From positions 399,501 through 463,500 of the forward strand of contig NC_014365.1 in the NCBI RefSeq assembly GCF_000143965.1: a stretch of 64,000 nucleotides of DNA, in the 5' to 3' direction. Under the pieces are notes generated by a model that was given only the letters and a program-made list of their open reading frames with translations, was not told where the DNA came from and did not search any database. The translations under genes and the position numbers were made by a program. The DNA comes from Desulfarculus baarsii DSM 2075. Its GTDB lineage: Bacteria > Desulfobacterota > Desulfarculia > Desulfarculales > Desulfarculaceae. Shown piece by piece: positions 41,269 to 51,592 of this stretch (within the stretch, counting starts at the first letter, position 1; every line of letters begins with the position of its first letter).

Positions 41269-41319
41269 GGGCGGGGGGCCTTTTTCTCCGGCGTCGAGAA
41301 AAAGGCCCCGCCGTTTTTT
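41269..41319 (+). terminator. Strong hairpin terminator between convergent genes
   Basis: GGCCTTTTTCTC pairs with GAGAAAAAGGCC, flanked by GGCGGGG/CCCGCC, and is followed by GTTTTTT. It ends at the stop codon of the convergent oxidoreductase gene. It may work in both directions, since the stem itself contains T-runs. Confidence 0.85.
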
Positions 41320-43565
41320 CAGGCCACGTCCAGGCGGCAGGGAATGAAGCGGTGGATCGGCGTGCCGACCAGGTCGCGGTTGGTGTTTTTGGTCAAGCGG
41401 TTGACGTTGAGGCCGTGGACCTGGCCGTTGTAATCCAGGCCGAAGCCGTGGGGGATGATCACGGTGCCGGGGCGAATTTGTTCGCTGATTTCGAGTTCGC
41501 CGGTTTCCGAGCCGGCCTGGGTGGTGACGCGGACGGCCTGGCCGTCGGCGAAGCCGAGTTTCTGGGCGTCGGCGGGGTTGACGGCGATGGTGCAGGGGCG
41601 GCGGCCTTGGTTCCACTGGGGGTTGCGCATGAGGGTGTTGGCGTTGTTTTCGGTGTGGCGGCCGGCCTGGAGGATGAGGGGCATGTCGTCTGGCAATTTA
41701 AGGGCTTGGGCCTCGGAGGCGGCGTCGAGGTCGTTGGCCATCCGGGCCAGTTCGGGGATCAGCAGCTCGATCTTGCCCGAGGGCGTTTTGAGCTGGGCCA
41801 TGGGGTCTTGGTCGTCGACGCGGCCGACCCACAGGCCTTGGGGCGTCTCCAGCAGGGCCTGGAAGACGCGGTCGCCCAGGTCGGGGCCGGGGGCGAAGCC
41901 GACGCGGGCGGCGTTGCGGCGAAAGTCCTTGGGCGCGGTCATGAACATGCCCCACATGCCGGCCAGGGCGGCCGAATTCCAGGCGCGGCCCAGGGTCTTG
42001 GCCAGGACAAAGGGCATCATCTTGAGGGCCTTGGGCTCGCTGGCGGCCCATTCCATCAGTTTGAGGCCAAAGGTGAGGCGGTCGTCGTGGTCGGCGGCCT
42101 GGTGCAGGGCCTTGGGGATATCGGGGATGAGGCCCAGGCGGTCGGCGATGAGGGTGAAGATCTGGGCGGCCTCCAGGCATTGGCCGGGCGGCGGGACGAT
42201 GGGCTGGCGGATCTGGAAAAACACCTCGGGGTAGTTGTTGGGAAAGAACGTGCCGTCGTAGGCCTCGTAGTAGGTGCGGCAGGGCAGGACGTAGTGGGCC
42301 AGGCGGGCGGTTTCGGTCAGGGCGATGTCGTTGACCACCAGCAGGTCCAGCTCGCCGAAGGCGCGCTCGTAGGCGCTGGTGTCGGGGTAGGAGCGCAGGG
42401 GGTTGACGGCGCTGACCAGCACGGCGCGCAGGCGGTCGGGCCGGCCGCTGGTGATCTCCTCGGGCATGGCGGCCGGCGGAAACGATCCGGCGGCCACGGG
42501 CGGCAGATTGGTGGCGACGGCGCGCCAGGTCGTGGGGTCGCGCTCGTCGGCGTGGCTGCCCATGGGCATGACCATGCCGAAGATGACGTTGCCGCCGGGC
42601 TGGCAGAGCCGGCCGCAGACGCAGAGCAAAATCGAGAGCATGTAGGAATTTAGCGCGCTGTGGCGGCCCATGTAGATGCCCAGGTCCGGGTGCAGGCACC
42701 AGCGCTTGGTTGTCAGCAGGCGGCAGAACTCCTCGGCCTGATCGAGGCTGACCTCGCACAGCTCCAGGGCCGGGCGATAATCGAAGCCGGCGAACCAGGG
42801 CCGCGCGTCGTCCCAGCCCAAAACGTATTGCCGCAGATAATCATCGTTTTGCCAGCCGCGCTCGAGGATCATGGCCACCAGGGCCTTGACGAAGAGGGCG
42901 TCCGTGCCGGGGCGGAGGGCGATGTGCAGGTTGGCGACGGCGGCGGTTTCGCTCTTGCGCGGATCGACGCTGACCAGCAGGCGCTCGGGATCCTTGGCGA
43001 ACTGGCGCAGCACGATGGGCGCGCGGGGCATCTGGTGGCTTTGCATGCCGTTCCAGCCCCAGGCGACGAGCACTTCGGCGTTGTGCTCGTCGTGGGCGGG
43101 CAGAAGGTATTGCTTGCCCAGCAGCCGGCCGTGGACCCACCACGAGCCGCTGAACTCCTGGCCGGCCGAGGAATAGAGATATTTCGAGCCCAGGGCGCGG
43201 ATCAGGCCCAGGCCAAAGGCCCCCTCCATGTGGCCGCCCTGGGCGCTGGCGCCCATGTAGGCCAGACAGCGCGGGCCGTGGGCGTCGAGCAGGGCGCGCA
43301 GTTTGGCGGCGATCTCGTCGATGGCCTGGGCCCAGCCGATGGGTTCGAACTTGTCGCCCACCCGCTTGAGGGGCTGGGTCAGGCGGTCGGCGGGGTATTG
43401 ATGGTTGATGACGTTCATGCCCTTGCGGCAGGCGTAGCCCTGGCTGCGCGGGTTGTCCTTGTCGGGGCGGACCTTGACCATGCGGTCGTTTGCGACCAGC
43501 ACTTCCAGCCCGCAGTTTTGGGCGCAGAGCACGCACCCGGTTTTGCGCCATTGACCGTCACTCAT
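41319..43565 (-). CDS. Molybdopterin (bis-MGD) oxidoreductase with 4Fe-4S site
   Basis: 748 residues, DMSO-reductase superfamily. N-terminal [4Fe-4S] ligands are Cys11, Cys14, Cys18 and Cys46 (GCVLCAQNCGL and GYACRKG). WAQAIDEIAAKL, YMGASAQGGHMEG, VAWGWNGMQSHQM and SVDPRKSETAAVA are the usual cofactor-domain signatures, and the C-terminal cofactor-capping domain has AGRHTENNANTLMRNPQWN and INPADAQKLGFADG-like text. No twin-arginine signal, so it is cytoplasmic. No electron-transfer or membrane subunits are adjacent. Related proteins include formate dehydrogenase-like and acetylene-hydratase-like enzymes; substrate unknown. A MarR gene lies 101 bases upstream in the same direction. Confidence 0.92.
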   Translation of the reverse strand: MSDGQWRKTGCVLCAQNCGLEVLVANDRMVKVRPDKDNPRSQGYACRKGMNVINHQYPADRLTQPLKRVGDKFEPIGWAQAIDEIAAKLRALLDAHGPRCLAYMGASAQGGHMEGAFGLGLIRALGSKYLYSSAGQEFSGSWWVHGRLLGKQYLLPAHDEHNAEVLVAWGWNGMQSHQMPRAPIVLRQFAKDPERLLVSVDPRKSETAAVANLHIALRPGTDALFVKALVAMILERGWQNDDYLRQYVLGWDDARPWFAGFDYRPALELCEVSLDQAEEFCRLLTTKRWCLHPDLGIYMGRHSALNSYMLSILLCVCGRLCQPGGNVIFGMVMPMGSHADERDPTTWRAVATNLPPVAAGSFPPAAMPEEITSGRPDRLRAVLVSAVNPLRSYPDTSAYERAFGELDLLVVNDIALTETARLAHYVLPCRTYYEAYDGTFFPNNYPEVFFQIRQPIVPPPGQCLEAAQIFTLIADRLGLIPDIPKALHQAADHDDRLTFGLKLMEWAASEPKALKMMPFVLAKTLGRAWNSAALAGMWGMFMTAPKDFRRNAARVGFAPGPDLGDRVFQALLETPQGLWVGRVDDQDPMAQLKTPSGKIELLIPELARMANDLDAASEAQALKLPDDMPLILQAGRHTENNANTLMRNPQWNQGRRPCTIAVNPADAQKLGFADGQAVRVTTQAGSETGELEISEQIRPGTVIIPHGFGLDYNGQVHGLNVNRLTKNTNRDLVGTPIHRFIPCRLDVA

Positions 43566-43629
43566 CGCCGCGCTTCCTTTCCCCCTGGCCCGTGTTGGGC
43601 CGGCGGGCGCCTGGCTTGTTTTGGGCCGG

Positions 43630-43655
43630 GCGATATCTTGTATGCAAGATATCGC
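43630..43655. promoter_or_regulatory. Palindromic operator between marR and the oxidoreductase gene
   Basis: GCGATATCTTG (43630-43640), spacer TATG, CAAGATATCGC (43645-43655): an 11-base perfect inverted repeat, the size and symmetry typical of MarR sites. A related GCATACGAAA-type half site is at about 44115, upstream of marR. Confidence 0.7.
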
Positions 43656-43666
43656 GACAAAAAAAT

Positions 43667-44077
43667 TTAGCTGATCTCCCGCAGCATGCGTTTGAACAAG
43701 ACCCGTTCCTCGTGGGTGAGCGGGGCCAGCACCAGATCGTTGACCTTGTCGCGCTCGGCGATCATCTTGGGCAGCAGCCCGTGCACGTGGTCGGCGACAA
43801 AGACGCGGCTGACGCGCTTGTCCTGGTCGTCGGGCCGTTTTTCGACCAGGCCCTTTTCGGCCAGGCGGTCGAGAATGCCCGAGAGCGTGGCGCTATCCAG
43901 CCGAAGTTTCTTGCCTATTTCGCCAACGGGGCTGCCTTCGGCGTCGGCGGCGGCGGCCAGCACGAGCTGCTGCTCGGGGGTCAGGCCATACTTGCCCAGG
44001 CGTTTTTTGGCCGTGGCGTGGGCCGTCTGGAAGGCCTTGGCCAGCAGAAAGAGTATGCAATCGTCGTGGCCGCCCAT
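43667..44077 (-). CDS. MarR-family transcriptional regulator
   Basis: 136 residues with the winged-helix fold: LTPEQQLVLAAAADAEGS, recognition region KLRLDSATLSGILDRLAEKG and wing LVEKRPDDQDKRVSRVF. It probably represses the downstream oxidoreductase gene through the palindrome at 43630-43655 and may regulate itself. The ligand is unknown. It starts with ATG 44077; the hybrid kinase gene lies upstream in the same direction. Confidence 0.92.
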   Translation of the reverse strand: MGGHDDCILFLLAKAFQTAHATAKKRLGKYGLTPEQQLVLAAAADAEGSPVGEIGKKLRLDSATLSGILDRLAEKGLVEKRPDDQDKRVSRVFVADHVHGLLPKMIAERDKVNDLVLAPLTHEERVLFKRMLREIS

Positions 44078-44149
44078 GGCGTCATCCTTGGCCGGCGCGG
44101 GCCGGCGATAGTTAGCATACGAAATAATTACACGCCGCGCCGCGGCAAG

Positions 44150-47100
44150 TCAAGGGCCGGCGTGAGCGCTCGGCAAGATGCAGGCCTGGTCGCCCTGGCC
44201 GACGGCGGGGTGGTCGAGCACCTGGCGCACGGCGGCGGCCAGTTCGCGGTGGCTGAAAGGTTTGTAGAGGAACAGGCGCACGCCCAGCCTGGCGGCGTCG
44301 TCGGGCTTGAGCGACTCGGAGTAGCCGGTGCAGAGGATCACGGGCAGGTCGGGGCGCAGGGCCAGCATGCGGCGGATGAGGGCCTCGCCGGTGAGGCCGG
44401 GCATGGTCTGGTCGGTGATGAGCAGGTCGAAGGCGCTCGGGTCGTTCTGAAAAGCGTAAAGGGCCTGGCGGCTGTCTTGGAAAACGGCCACGCGATAGCC
44501 CAGGCAACCCAGCAGTTCGCCCATGGTCTGGGCCAGGCCCGGTTCGTCGTCGACGAGCATGATTCGCTCGGGGCCGCGCAGATTGGCCGGCTGGGCCGAA
44601 TCGTCTTGCAGGGACTCGGCGTCGACGGCGGGCAGACGCACGCCAAAGACGCTGCCGCCGCCGGGCCGGTCGGTCACGTTGATCTGGCCGCCCAGCCGGC
44701 TGACGATGCCGTGGACCACCGACAGGCCCAGGCCGGTGCCCTCGCCGGGGGCCTTGGTGGTGAAAAAGGGCTCGAAGATGCGGCCGCGGATGAGCGGATC
44801 GACGCCGGCGCCGTCGTCGGCCACGCTCAGGCGCAGCCAGCCCGGCCCGCCGGCCGGATCGGGCTCGTCGGCCAGGCTCACCTCGATGAAGCCGCCGTCC
44901 TTGGGCAGGGCGTGGGCGGCGTTGGTGCACAGGTTCATCACCACCTGGTGCAGGGCCGTGGAGTCGGCCATGATCACCGCCTCGCTGGCCAGGTTTTGCC
45001 GCAGATCCACGGTGATGGGCAGGGATGCCCGCAGCAGGGCCAGGGCCTCGAGCACCACGGGCAGGGCGCGCAGGGGCCTGAGCTCATAGTCGCTTTCGCG
45101 GCTGAAGGTCAGGATCTGGCGCACCAGGCCCTTGGCCCGCTCGGCGGCGGCCAGCACCTGGGTCACTTCATCCTCGCAGGCGTGGCCGGTGGTCATGCGG
45201 GCCATGGCCAGCTCGGAGTAACCCATGATCGCAGCCAGCAGGTTGTTGAACTCGTGGGCGATGCCGCCGGCCAGGGTGCCCAGGGCCTCCATTTTCTGCG
45301 ATTGGCGCAGTTGTTCTTCCAGGCGCTGGCGCTCCTGTTGGGCCAGCTTCATCTGGGTGACGTCGCGCAAAACGCTGATGGCGCAGCTCTGGCCGTCGAT
45401 ATCGATGCAGCGCGCGGATATGATGATGTTTTTTATCTCGCCGGACTTGGCGCGCATGGCCGTCTCAAACTCGGCGATCTCGTCTTGCTCCTTGACGGCG
45501 GCCAGCAGGGTCAGGCGGTCGGCGTGGTTTTGCCAGGCGGCCAGCAGCAGACGGCGATCGGCCAGGATGTCGGCGCGGTCGTAACCCAGCAGGCGGCAGA
45601 AGGCGTGGTTGACGTCGATGACCACGCCGTCGTTGATGCGGGTGATGGCGATGCTGTTGGGGCTGGCCATGAAGGCGGCCTGGAAGCGCTCCTCGCTCTT
45701 GAGCAGGGCCTCGGCGGCGGCGGCCCGCTCGCTGACGTCCCTGGCGATGGTCAGCAGGCGCTCCTGACCGCCCAGATAGAGCATGGCCCCGGAAAGCTCC
45801 ACGGGGATGATGCGCCCGCCCTTGCAACGCAGGGCGGACTCCATGGCCAGGCAGCGGCCTTCGGCGCGGATGGTGGCCAGAAAGCGCGCGCGGTCGGCCG
45901 GGTCGGCCCACAGGTCGATGCGCAGCGCCGAGACGCCCAGGATCTCCTCGGGCTGATAACCCAGCATGGAGAGCATGCTGTTGTTGACCTCCAGCATGAC
46001 GCCGTCGTGGGGGTTGGAGATGACGATGCTGTCGGGGTGGGAATAAAAAGCCTTCTGGAATTTTTCCTCGCTGCGGGCCAGGGCGTCGCGGGCGTTTTTG
46101 GCCTCGGTGATGTCTTGCAGGATGGTGGCGAAGAGGTCTTCGCCGGGCGAAAACACCGAGACGTTGAACGAGCGGCCCAGCTCTTTGAAATCCACGTCGA
46201 AGGAGACGGGCTGGCCGCTGCGGGCCACTTGGGCGAAGCGTTCGAAGTAGGTCTTGGCGTGGCGGCCCATGGCCTGGGAGCCCCACATGCCCACCACCTG
46301 GCCGCGTCGCAGGTTCATGATCCGCTCGAAGGCGGGGTTTACGTCGAGCACGACGAAATCGTAGGGCCGGCCGCCGGGGTCGGAGACGAGCTGGTGCAAG
46401 GCCACGCCTTCGTGCATGGAGTCGTAGAGCGAGCGATAGCGGGCCTCGCTGCGGCGCAGGGCCAGGGCCGCCTCGCGCTCGCGGCTGACGTCGCGCAGCA
46501 CCATGACCACGCCGACGATTTTCTTGTCGCCGTCGCGCAGGCCCGAGCCGCTGACGGCCACCGGCCGCCGCGAGCCGTCGGCCGAGCGCAAAATCAGGTG
46601 CTCGCCAAAAATATCCAGCCCGCCGGCGATGATCTGGCGGGCGGCGTCGGTGAGGCGCTCGCCGCTCTGGCCGTCTTGCAGCTTGCAGACATCGTCTAGC
46701 TTGGCCCCCACGGCCTTGTGGGCGGGCACTCCGGTCAGGCGCTGGGCCACCGGGTTGAGGCGGGTGACCACGCCGTTGACGTCGGCGGCGATGACCGCCT
46801 CGCCGATGGAGTTGAGGGTGATGGCCAGGTCTTGTTCGCTCTTGGCCAGGGCGCGCTCGGTCTTGCGCCGCTTGGCGTAGGCCGCCACCAACAGCACGAT
46901 GAGCATGGTCTGCATGACCATGAAGCCGGCCACGCCCAAAATCAACGAGCGGTAGCGGGAGATGAAGCTCTCGGGCGCGTTGACCAGCCGGCTGCCCGGC
47001 GGCAGGTCGTCGGGGTCGATGCCCCAGCGCGCCAACTGGCGGTGGTCGAAGCTAAAGCGGTTGGCCGTGCTGGCGATCAGTGGCGCGCCGGCCGGGGCCT

Positions 47101-47980
47101 TGCCGGCCAGCAACGTCAGGGCCAAGCCGCCCACCTGGCGGCCCAGGGCCCGGCCGTCTTCGAACATCCCGCCCACCAGGCCCGGCGCGCGGCCCATGCC
47201 GAACAGGCCGAAAACCGGCGCCGGCGAGGCGTCCAGCACCTGATCGAAAAAATCGGCGGTCGCGCGGTCGCCGTCCTCGCGCCGCCACTGGCCGTAGATC
47301 ACCAGGCTGTCGCGGGAAAGGCCGCGCAGACGCTCGAGCATCTCTTGGCGGGACATCGCGTCGTGATCGAGCAAGACCAGCTTGGCCCCGCGAAAGCCTC
47401 GCAACTCCCGCCGGGCGGCCTCCAGCAGGATGCGGCCTTGGCGACAACCACCCGTAAGGAAATAGATTTCCTTGGCCTGGGGCCGCAAGCGCAACAGGGC
47501 CTGGACCGTGGGCAGGATCTGCTGACCGCGCGTGACGCCGGCGGCGAAATTCGGCGGCCCGTCGGGCAAGCCGCTCAGGTCGCTGGCCCCGCAGAACAGC
47601 ACCCGCGCGCCGGGAAAAAGCTCTCGGCCGTGGGCCATGATGAAATCAAAAGCCGGCTGGCCCGAGGCCACCACGCAGTCAAAGCGCTCGTTGGCGTATC
47701 TGATTTTATATAGCTCGGCCAGGGCGCGCGGGTAGTCGTCCGACGCATGGCGGCGCGTGTCCATGAAGGTGGCCTGGAATTCGACGTCCCGGCGCTGGGC
47801 CAGCGTCTCGGAGAGCCCGGCGATGAGCTCTTCGCTCCAATCGAAGCCTTCGTGGTAGGAATCGATCAGCAGCACGCGCTTGGGCTGGGGCGGCGTGGCG
47901 GCCAAGGCCGGCGGCGCGCAAAAGCAGCACAAGCCCAGCAGCGTGACCAGGGCCAGAATCAGTGGATGGGTGCGGCGCAA
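44150..47980 (-). CDS. Hybrid histidine kinase with ABC-type periplasmic binding domain
   Basis: 1276 residues. A signal-anchor (about 8-27) leads into a periplasmic ABC-substrate-binding-like domain (about 33-340: [31 protein letters not shown]). A second helix (about 348-370), then four PAS domains (to about 885). The phosphoacceptor is [17 protein letters not shown] with His near 908; the HATPase has [23 protein letters not shown] and [15 protein letters not shown]-terminal receiver (about 1137-1255) has [11 protein letters not shown] and [13 protein letters not shown]. The binding domain resembles those sensing aromatic or tryptophan-type ligands, but the ligand is not readable. Transcribed alone, divergent from the MBL-fold gene. 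Confidence 0.9.
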   Translation of the reverse strand: MRRTHPLILALVTLLGLCCFCAPPALAATPPQPKRVLLIDSYHEGFDWSEELIAGLSETLAQRRDVEFQATFMDTRRHASDDYPRALAELYKIRYANERFDCVVASGQPAFDFIMAHGRELFPGARVLFCGASDLSGLPDGPPNFAAGVTRGQQILPTVQALLRLRPQAKEIYFLTGGCRQGRILLEAARRELRGFRGAKLVLLDHDAMSRQEMLERLRGLSRDSLVIYGQWRREDGDRATADFFDQVLDASPAPVFGLFGMGRAPGLVGGMFEDGRALGRQVGGLALTLLAGKAPAGAPLIASTANRFSFDHRQLARWGIDPDDLPPGSRLVNAPESFISRYRSLILGVAGFMVMQTMLIVLLVAAYAKRRKTERALAKSEQDLAITLNSIGEAVIAADVNGVVTRLNPVAQRLTGVPAHKAVGAKLDDVCKLQDGQSGERLTDAARQIIAGGLDIFGEHLILRSADGSRRPVAVSGSGLRDGDKKIVGVVMVLRDVSREREAALALRRSEARYRSLYDSMHEGVALHQLVSDPGGRPYDFVVLDVNPAFERIMNLRRGQVVGMWGSQAMGRHAKTYFERFAQVARSGQPVSFDVDFKELGRSFNVSVFSPGEDLFATILQDITEAKNARDALARSEEKFQKAFYSHPDSIVISNPHDGVMLEVNNSMLSMLGYQPEEILGVSALRIDLWADPADRARFLATIRAEGRCLAMESALRCKGGRIIPVELSGAMLYLGGQERLLTIARDVSERAAAAEALLKSEERFQAAFMASPNSIAITRINDGVVIDVNHAFCRLLGYDRADILADRRLLLAAWQNHADRLTLLAAVKEQDEIAEFETAMRAKSGEIKNIIISARCIDIDGQSCAISVLRDVTQMKLAQQERQRLEEQLRQSQKMEALGTLAGGIAHEFNNLLAAIMGYSELAMARMTTGHACEDEVTQVLAAAERAKGLVRQILTFSRESDYELRPLRALPVVLEALALLRASLPITVDLRQNLASEAVIMADSTALHQVVMNLCTNAAHALPKDGGFIEVSLADEPDPAGGPGWLRLSVADDGAGVDPLIRGRIFEPFFTTKAPGEGTGLGLSVVHGIVSRLGGQINVTDRPGGGSVFGVRLPAVDAESLQDDSAQPANLRGPERIMLVDDEPGLAQTMGELLGCLGYRVAVFQDSRQALYAFQNDPSAFDLLITDQTMPGLTGEALIRRMLALRPDLPVILCTGYSESLKPDDAARLGVRLFLYKPFSHRELAAAVRQVLDHPAVGQGDQACILPSAHAGP

Positions 47981-48113
47981 AATCCCGTTGTCTCCCCAGT
48001 TGAAAAACGGCGCGGCGCGAAAAGGCGATAAAATTGTTCGGCATTACAACATATCACCCCAGGCCCGGCCAGTAAATGGCCATTATCGCCGCGCGCGGCG
48101 ATGCGCCAATGGC

Positions 48114-48142
48114 TTGCGCGGCAATGACCGACTGAGTATAGT
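48114..48142 (+). promoter_or_regulatory. Promoter of the MBL-fold gene
   Basis: TTGCGC (48114-48119), 17-base spacer, TATAGT (48137-48142), 55 bases before the ATG. Confidence 0.5.
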
Positions 48143-48196
48143 GTTTTCGTCTGTGCGCCATTGCGTCGATAACCATAAACTTATGAAGGAGTTGTC

Positions 48197-49177
48197 ATGG
48201 CCGTGCTGGACAGGTCTTCGATACGTTCGCTGCCCTTGGGCGACCAGTTGCTCGACATCGGCCAATGCCAGGGCCTGCGCGTGTTGTGCGTGTCCGAGGT
48301 GGGCTGGTGGGACGACGCCAAGGTCATAAACGACGTGGTGGCCAACGGCGGCCTGGCCGCCAGCCAGTGGACCGCGCCCTGGCAAAACGACAACGCCGCC
48401 GGGGCCTGCAACCTGGTGGAGGTGGACTACCCCGGCGGCGCCACGCGGCGCTTTTTGCTGGACTGCGGCTGGGATCCGGACTACATCGCCCGGCGCCTGG
48501 CCCAGACCGGCGTGGACCGCATGATCGCCGATGGCCAAGTCGAGTTCCTCTACATGAGCCACGAGCACATGGATCATTTCTTTGGCGTGGAGGCCGTGCT
48601 CAAGCTGCGGCCCGACCTGCCGGTGATCGTCCCCGAGACCTTCAGCCAAAAGGCGTTGGATTTCCTGGCCGGCCGGGGTGACGGCGGCGGCGGCTCGCGC
48701 AATGACGTGGCCCACGCCGGGCCCTTGATCCGCCTGGAGGTGGGCATGATCCACCAACTCATGCCCGGTTGCGCCTCGGTGACCTTCGACGTGCCCATCA
48801 TCCTCGACGTGCGCGGCGAGCAGTCGCTATACTTCCTGGTGGCCGAAAAGGGCCTGGTGGCCATGGCCGGCTGTTGCCACCAGGGCATGCGGCAATTCCT
48901 GGAGCTGCCCGGCCGGCATCTCAACGGCGCGGCCAGGCTCTACGGCCTCTACGGCGGCATGCACATCGCGCCCTTTGGCGAAATGGCCGCCGAGCAGGAA
49001 CAAGCCATCGACTGGCTGGTGGAGCAAAAGCCCTGCGTTGTGGCCGCCAACCACTGCACGGGCCTGGCAGCCATCGAAAAAATGCGCGAAAAGGGCCTGC
49101 CCGTGCTGGGCGGTTCGGGCCGGGACGGCAGCGGGAGCGATCTGTACACCGGCAACGGCGATTGGGTCGATTTTTGA
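48197..49177 (+). CDS. MBL-fold metallohydrolase
   Basis: 326 residues. The metallo-beta-lactamase metal motif is MSHEHMDHFFG (about residue 118). LLDCGWDPD and GACNLVEVDY precede it, while MAGCCHQGM and YGGMHIA carry later ligands. It resembles the group that includes dihydropteridine synthesis-type MBL enzymes (long insertions around SQWTAPW), which are often wrongly named sulfatases. Substrate unknown; cytoplasmic. Good ribosome-binding site GAAGGAG. The receiver gene follows after a 132-base gap with its own promoter. Confidence 0.88.
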   Translation: MAVLDRSSIRSLPLGDQLLDIGQCQGLRVLCVSEVGWWDDAKVINDVVANGGLAASQWTAPWQNDNAAGACNLVEVDYPGGATRRFLLDCGWDPDYIARRLAQTGVDRMIADGQVEFLYMSHEHMDHFFGVEAVLKLRPDLPVIVPETFSQKALDFLAGRGDGGGGSRNDVAHAGPLIRLEVGMIHQLMPGCASVTFDVPIILDVRGEQSLYFLVAEKGLVAMAGCCHQGMRQFLELPGRHLNGAARLYGLYGGMHIAPFGEMAAEQEQAIDWLVEQKPCVVAANHCTGLAAIEKMREKGLPVLGGSGRDGSGSDLYTGNGDWVDF

Positions 49178-49227
49178 GCGTCGGCCGCCTGGCCGTGGCA
49201 AAATAGCGACACGAGAGCCCAGCGCCT

Positions 49228-49236
49228 TGCTATAAT
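49228..49236 (+). promoter_or_regulatory. Extended -10 promoter of the response regulator
   Basis: TGCTATAAT with a perfect TATAAT at 49231-49236, 74 bases before the ATG. A GC-rich hairpin lies in the leader. Confidence 0.5.
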
Positions 49237-49309
49237 TTAAAGGCGCGGCGGTGCGTTTCGCCCGCGTGGGCGAGCGCGCGCCGCCGCGCCGAACGCTTAA
49301 GGAGCCCCC

Positions 49310-49768
49310 ATGGCCAACGGGCTGGATGTGATCATCCTCGACGACGAGCGGCAGATCGCCGAGCACCTCAAGGATCTGACCGAGACGTTCTATTCGTGGG
49401 GCCAGGTCCACGCCTTCAGCGACGCCCTGGAGGCCCGCACCTTCTGCTTCAACCGCGAAAGCAGCCTGGCCATCTTCGTGCTCGACATGTTCCTGGGCGG
49501 CCAGACGGCCTTTGATTTCATCGAGGCGGTGACCATCCACTACCCCATGGCCGCCGAGGACAGCGTGATCATCACCGGCCACGCCGGCAACGACATCGTC
49601 AACATGTGCATGGCCGCCGGCGTCACCCACCTGCTGGAAAAGCCGATCAAGCCCTACGCCTATCAGTTCGCGGTGCGGGCCATCGCCAACAAGTATCTGC
49701 GTTTCGCCAAAAAACTCATGCACGACCCGGAGCTGGCCGGCGACGTGGCGCGCATGGCCCTTTGGTGA
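49310..49768 (+). CDS. Stand-alone response-regulator receiver domain
   Basis: 152 residues, a single CheY-like receiver. Acidic pair in DVIILDDERQIAEHL, phospho-Asp in LAIFVLDMFLGGQTAFD, the Thr in SVIITGHAGND and Lys in THLLEKPIKPY. A C-terminal helix of about 30 residues follows (FAKKLMHDPELAGDVARMAL). No output domain, so it relays phosphate or acts by binding. No kinase gene is adjacent in the same direction; the hybrid kinases in the window are possible partners. Confidence 0.9.
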   Translation: MANGLDVIILDDERQIAEHLKDLTETFYSWGQVHAFSDALEARTFCFNRESSLAIFVLDMFLGGQTAFDFIEAVTIHYPMAAEDSVIITGHAGNDIVNMCMAAGVTHLLEKPIKPYAYQFAVRAIANKYLRFAKKLMHDPELAGDVARMALW

Positions 49769-49950
49769 GCCAGTCGGCGGCGCTGGATTTTTGCGTTGCG
49801 GCGCGAAGGCGATATTGCCGATAAGATTACCAGCCAACGCCGTCGGCCCCCTGGCCGGGGCGTGGGATCGTCAGCCAGCGGCCGCCGGGGAATCGCGCCC
49901 CGACGGCCTTGCCTTAGTGATCACTTGCCAGCGCGCACTGGGAGGATTCG

Positions 49951-51576
49951 ATGAGCAACAAGCGGCAAGACGTGTCGGTCAGCCCCGACGGCGAGGTTTT
50001 CATCCTGCCCGGCGAGGCCGACTATCAGGCCGAAAATCAGCGCTTGGCCGAGCTGGTGGCCGAACACCGCCAGGCCGGCCGCCAGATCGTGGTGGTCATG
50101 GGCGTGGGTTTCGTGGGCGCGGTGATGGCGGCGGTGGTGGCCGACGCGCCGGGCAAGTTCGTCATCGGCATGCAGCGGCCCAGCGAGCGCAGTTATTGGA
50201 AGATCCCCCTGCTCAACCGCGGCCTGGCCCCGGTCACCTCCGAGGATCCCGAGGTGCCGGCCATGATCGCCCGCTGCGTCAACGAAAAGAAGACCCTCAC
50301 GGCCAGCTTTTCCTACGAGGCCCTGGCCCTGGCCGACGTTGTCGTCGTCGACGTGCAGTGCGATTATTCCAAGGACGAGCTGGCCGACGTGACCAAGGGC
50401 AGCGTGGAGATGCGCGCCTTCGAGCAGTCGCTGGGCGTCATCGGCCAGAAGATTCAGCCCCAGTGCCTGGTGCTCATCGAGACCACCGTGCCGCCGGGCG
50501 CCACCGAGTTCGTGGCCTATCCCATCATCAAAAAGGCCTTCCGCGCCAGGGGCGTTGACGACGAACCCCTTCTGGCCCACTCCTACGAGCGGGTCATGCC
50601 CGGCCGCAACTACGTGGCCTCGATCCGCGATTTTTGGCGGGTCTGCGCCGGCGTCAACGAAAAAAGTCGCCAGATGGTCGTCGATTTTCTCAACGACGTG
50701 CTCAACACCGAGAAGTATCCGCTGACCGTCCTGGACAAACCCATCGAGAGCGAGACGGCCAAGATCGTCGAGAACAGCTTCCGGGCCACCATGCTGGCCT
50801 TCATGGACGAATGGTCGCGTTTCGCCGAGCTAAACGGCGTCGATATCGTCAAGGTGATCCAGGCCATCAAGGCGCGGCCCACCCACAACAACATCATGTT
50901 CCCCGGCCCGGGCATCGGCGGCTATTGCCTGCCCAAGGACGGCGGCCTGGGCGTGTGGTCCCATCACCACCTGATGGGCTTTCAGGAGCCCATCTTCAAG
51001 ATGACGCCCATGGCCATCGACATCAACGACAACCGGAGCCTGCACGCCGCCGGCCTGGTGCGCGACGGCCTGCGCAACATGAGCCGCTCGCTGGCCGCCT
51101 GCGAGGTGCTGGTCTGCGGCGCTTCCTACCGCGAGGACGTGGGCGACACCCGCTACAGCGGCTCGGAGCTGGTGGTGCGCAAGCTCACCGAGATGGGGGC
51201 CATTGTCCGCGTGCACGACCCCTACGTCAAGCGCTGGTGGGAGCTGGAAAACCAAGACACCTACCCCGCGCCGGGCCACAGCCGGGGCCGTTTTTTCCGC
51301 AGCCAGCAGGAGCTTGGCCACCTGAAGGTTTCGCAAGACCTGGAGCAGAGCCTCCAGGGGGCCGACGCGGTGGTGCTGTGCGTGCGCCACAAGCAATACC
51401 TGGAGCTGGACCCGGATTGGGTGGTGAAGATGGCCGGCGGCCCGCTGTGCGTGGTCGATTGCTTCGCCCTGTTGGACGACGCCAAGATCCGCCGCTATTT
51501 CGAGCTGGGCTGCGAGGTCAAGGGCATGGGCCGGGGCCACGTCAAGCGGATCAAGGACGCGGTGCGCCGCGCGTAG
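49951..51576 (+). CDS. Nucleotide-sugar dehydrogenase (UDP-glucose/GDP-mannose dehydrogenase family)
   Basis: 541 residues, longer than the usual 430-450 because of an N-terminal extension of about 45. NAD fold VVVMGVGFVGAVMAAVV, TTVPPGATEF, SYERVMPGRNY, the catalytic cysteine in GPGIGGYCLPKD (about residue 328), AKIVENSFRATMLAFMDE, and the C-terminal domain VLVCGASYREDVGDTRYSGS. Oxidises a UDP- or GDP-sugar to its uronate in two steps. A ManNAc- or Glc-type substrate is likely but not fixed. The next gene (ROK kinase) follows 16 bases on, so a shared sugar-activation route is suggested. Confidence 0.92.
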   Translation: MSNKRQDVSVSPDGEVFILPGEADYQAENQRLAELVAEHRQAGRQIVVVMGVGFVGAVMAAVVADAPGKFVIGMQRPSERSYWKIPLLNRGLAPVTSEDPEVPAMIARCVNEKKTLTASFSYEALALADVVVVDVQCDYSKDELADVTKGSVEMRAFEQSLGVIGQKIQPQCLVLIETTVPPGATEFVAYPIIKKAFRARGVDDEPLLAHSYERVMPGRNYVASIRDFWRVCAGVNEKSRQMVVDFLNDVLNTEKYPLTVLDKPIESETAKIVENSFRATMLAFMDEWSRFAELNGVDIVKVIQAIKARPTHNNIMFPGPGIGGYCLPKDGGLGVWSHHHLMGFQEPIFKMTPMAIDINDNRSLHAAGLVRDGLRNMSRSLAACEVLVCGASYREDVGDTRYSGSELVVRKLTEMGAIVRVHDPYVKRWWELENQDTYPAPGHSRGRFFRSQQELGHLKVSQDLEQSLQGADAVVLCVRHKQYLELDPDWVVKMAGGPLCVVDCFALLDDAKIRRYFELGCEVKGMGRGHVKRIKDAVRRA

Positions 51577-51592
51577 CGGGGGAGGCGTGACC

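Noticed and set aside
43490-46699. 1069-codon plus-strand frame over marR and a hybrid kinase
   Set aside because: Antisense to two clear genes and rich in meaningless Gly/His/Gln text.
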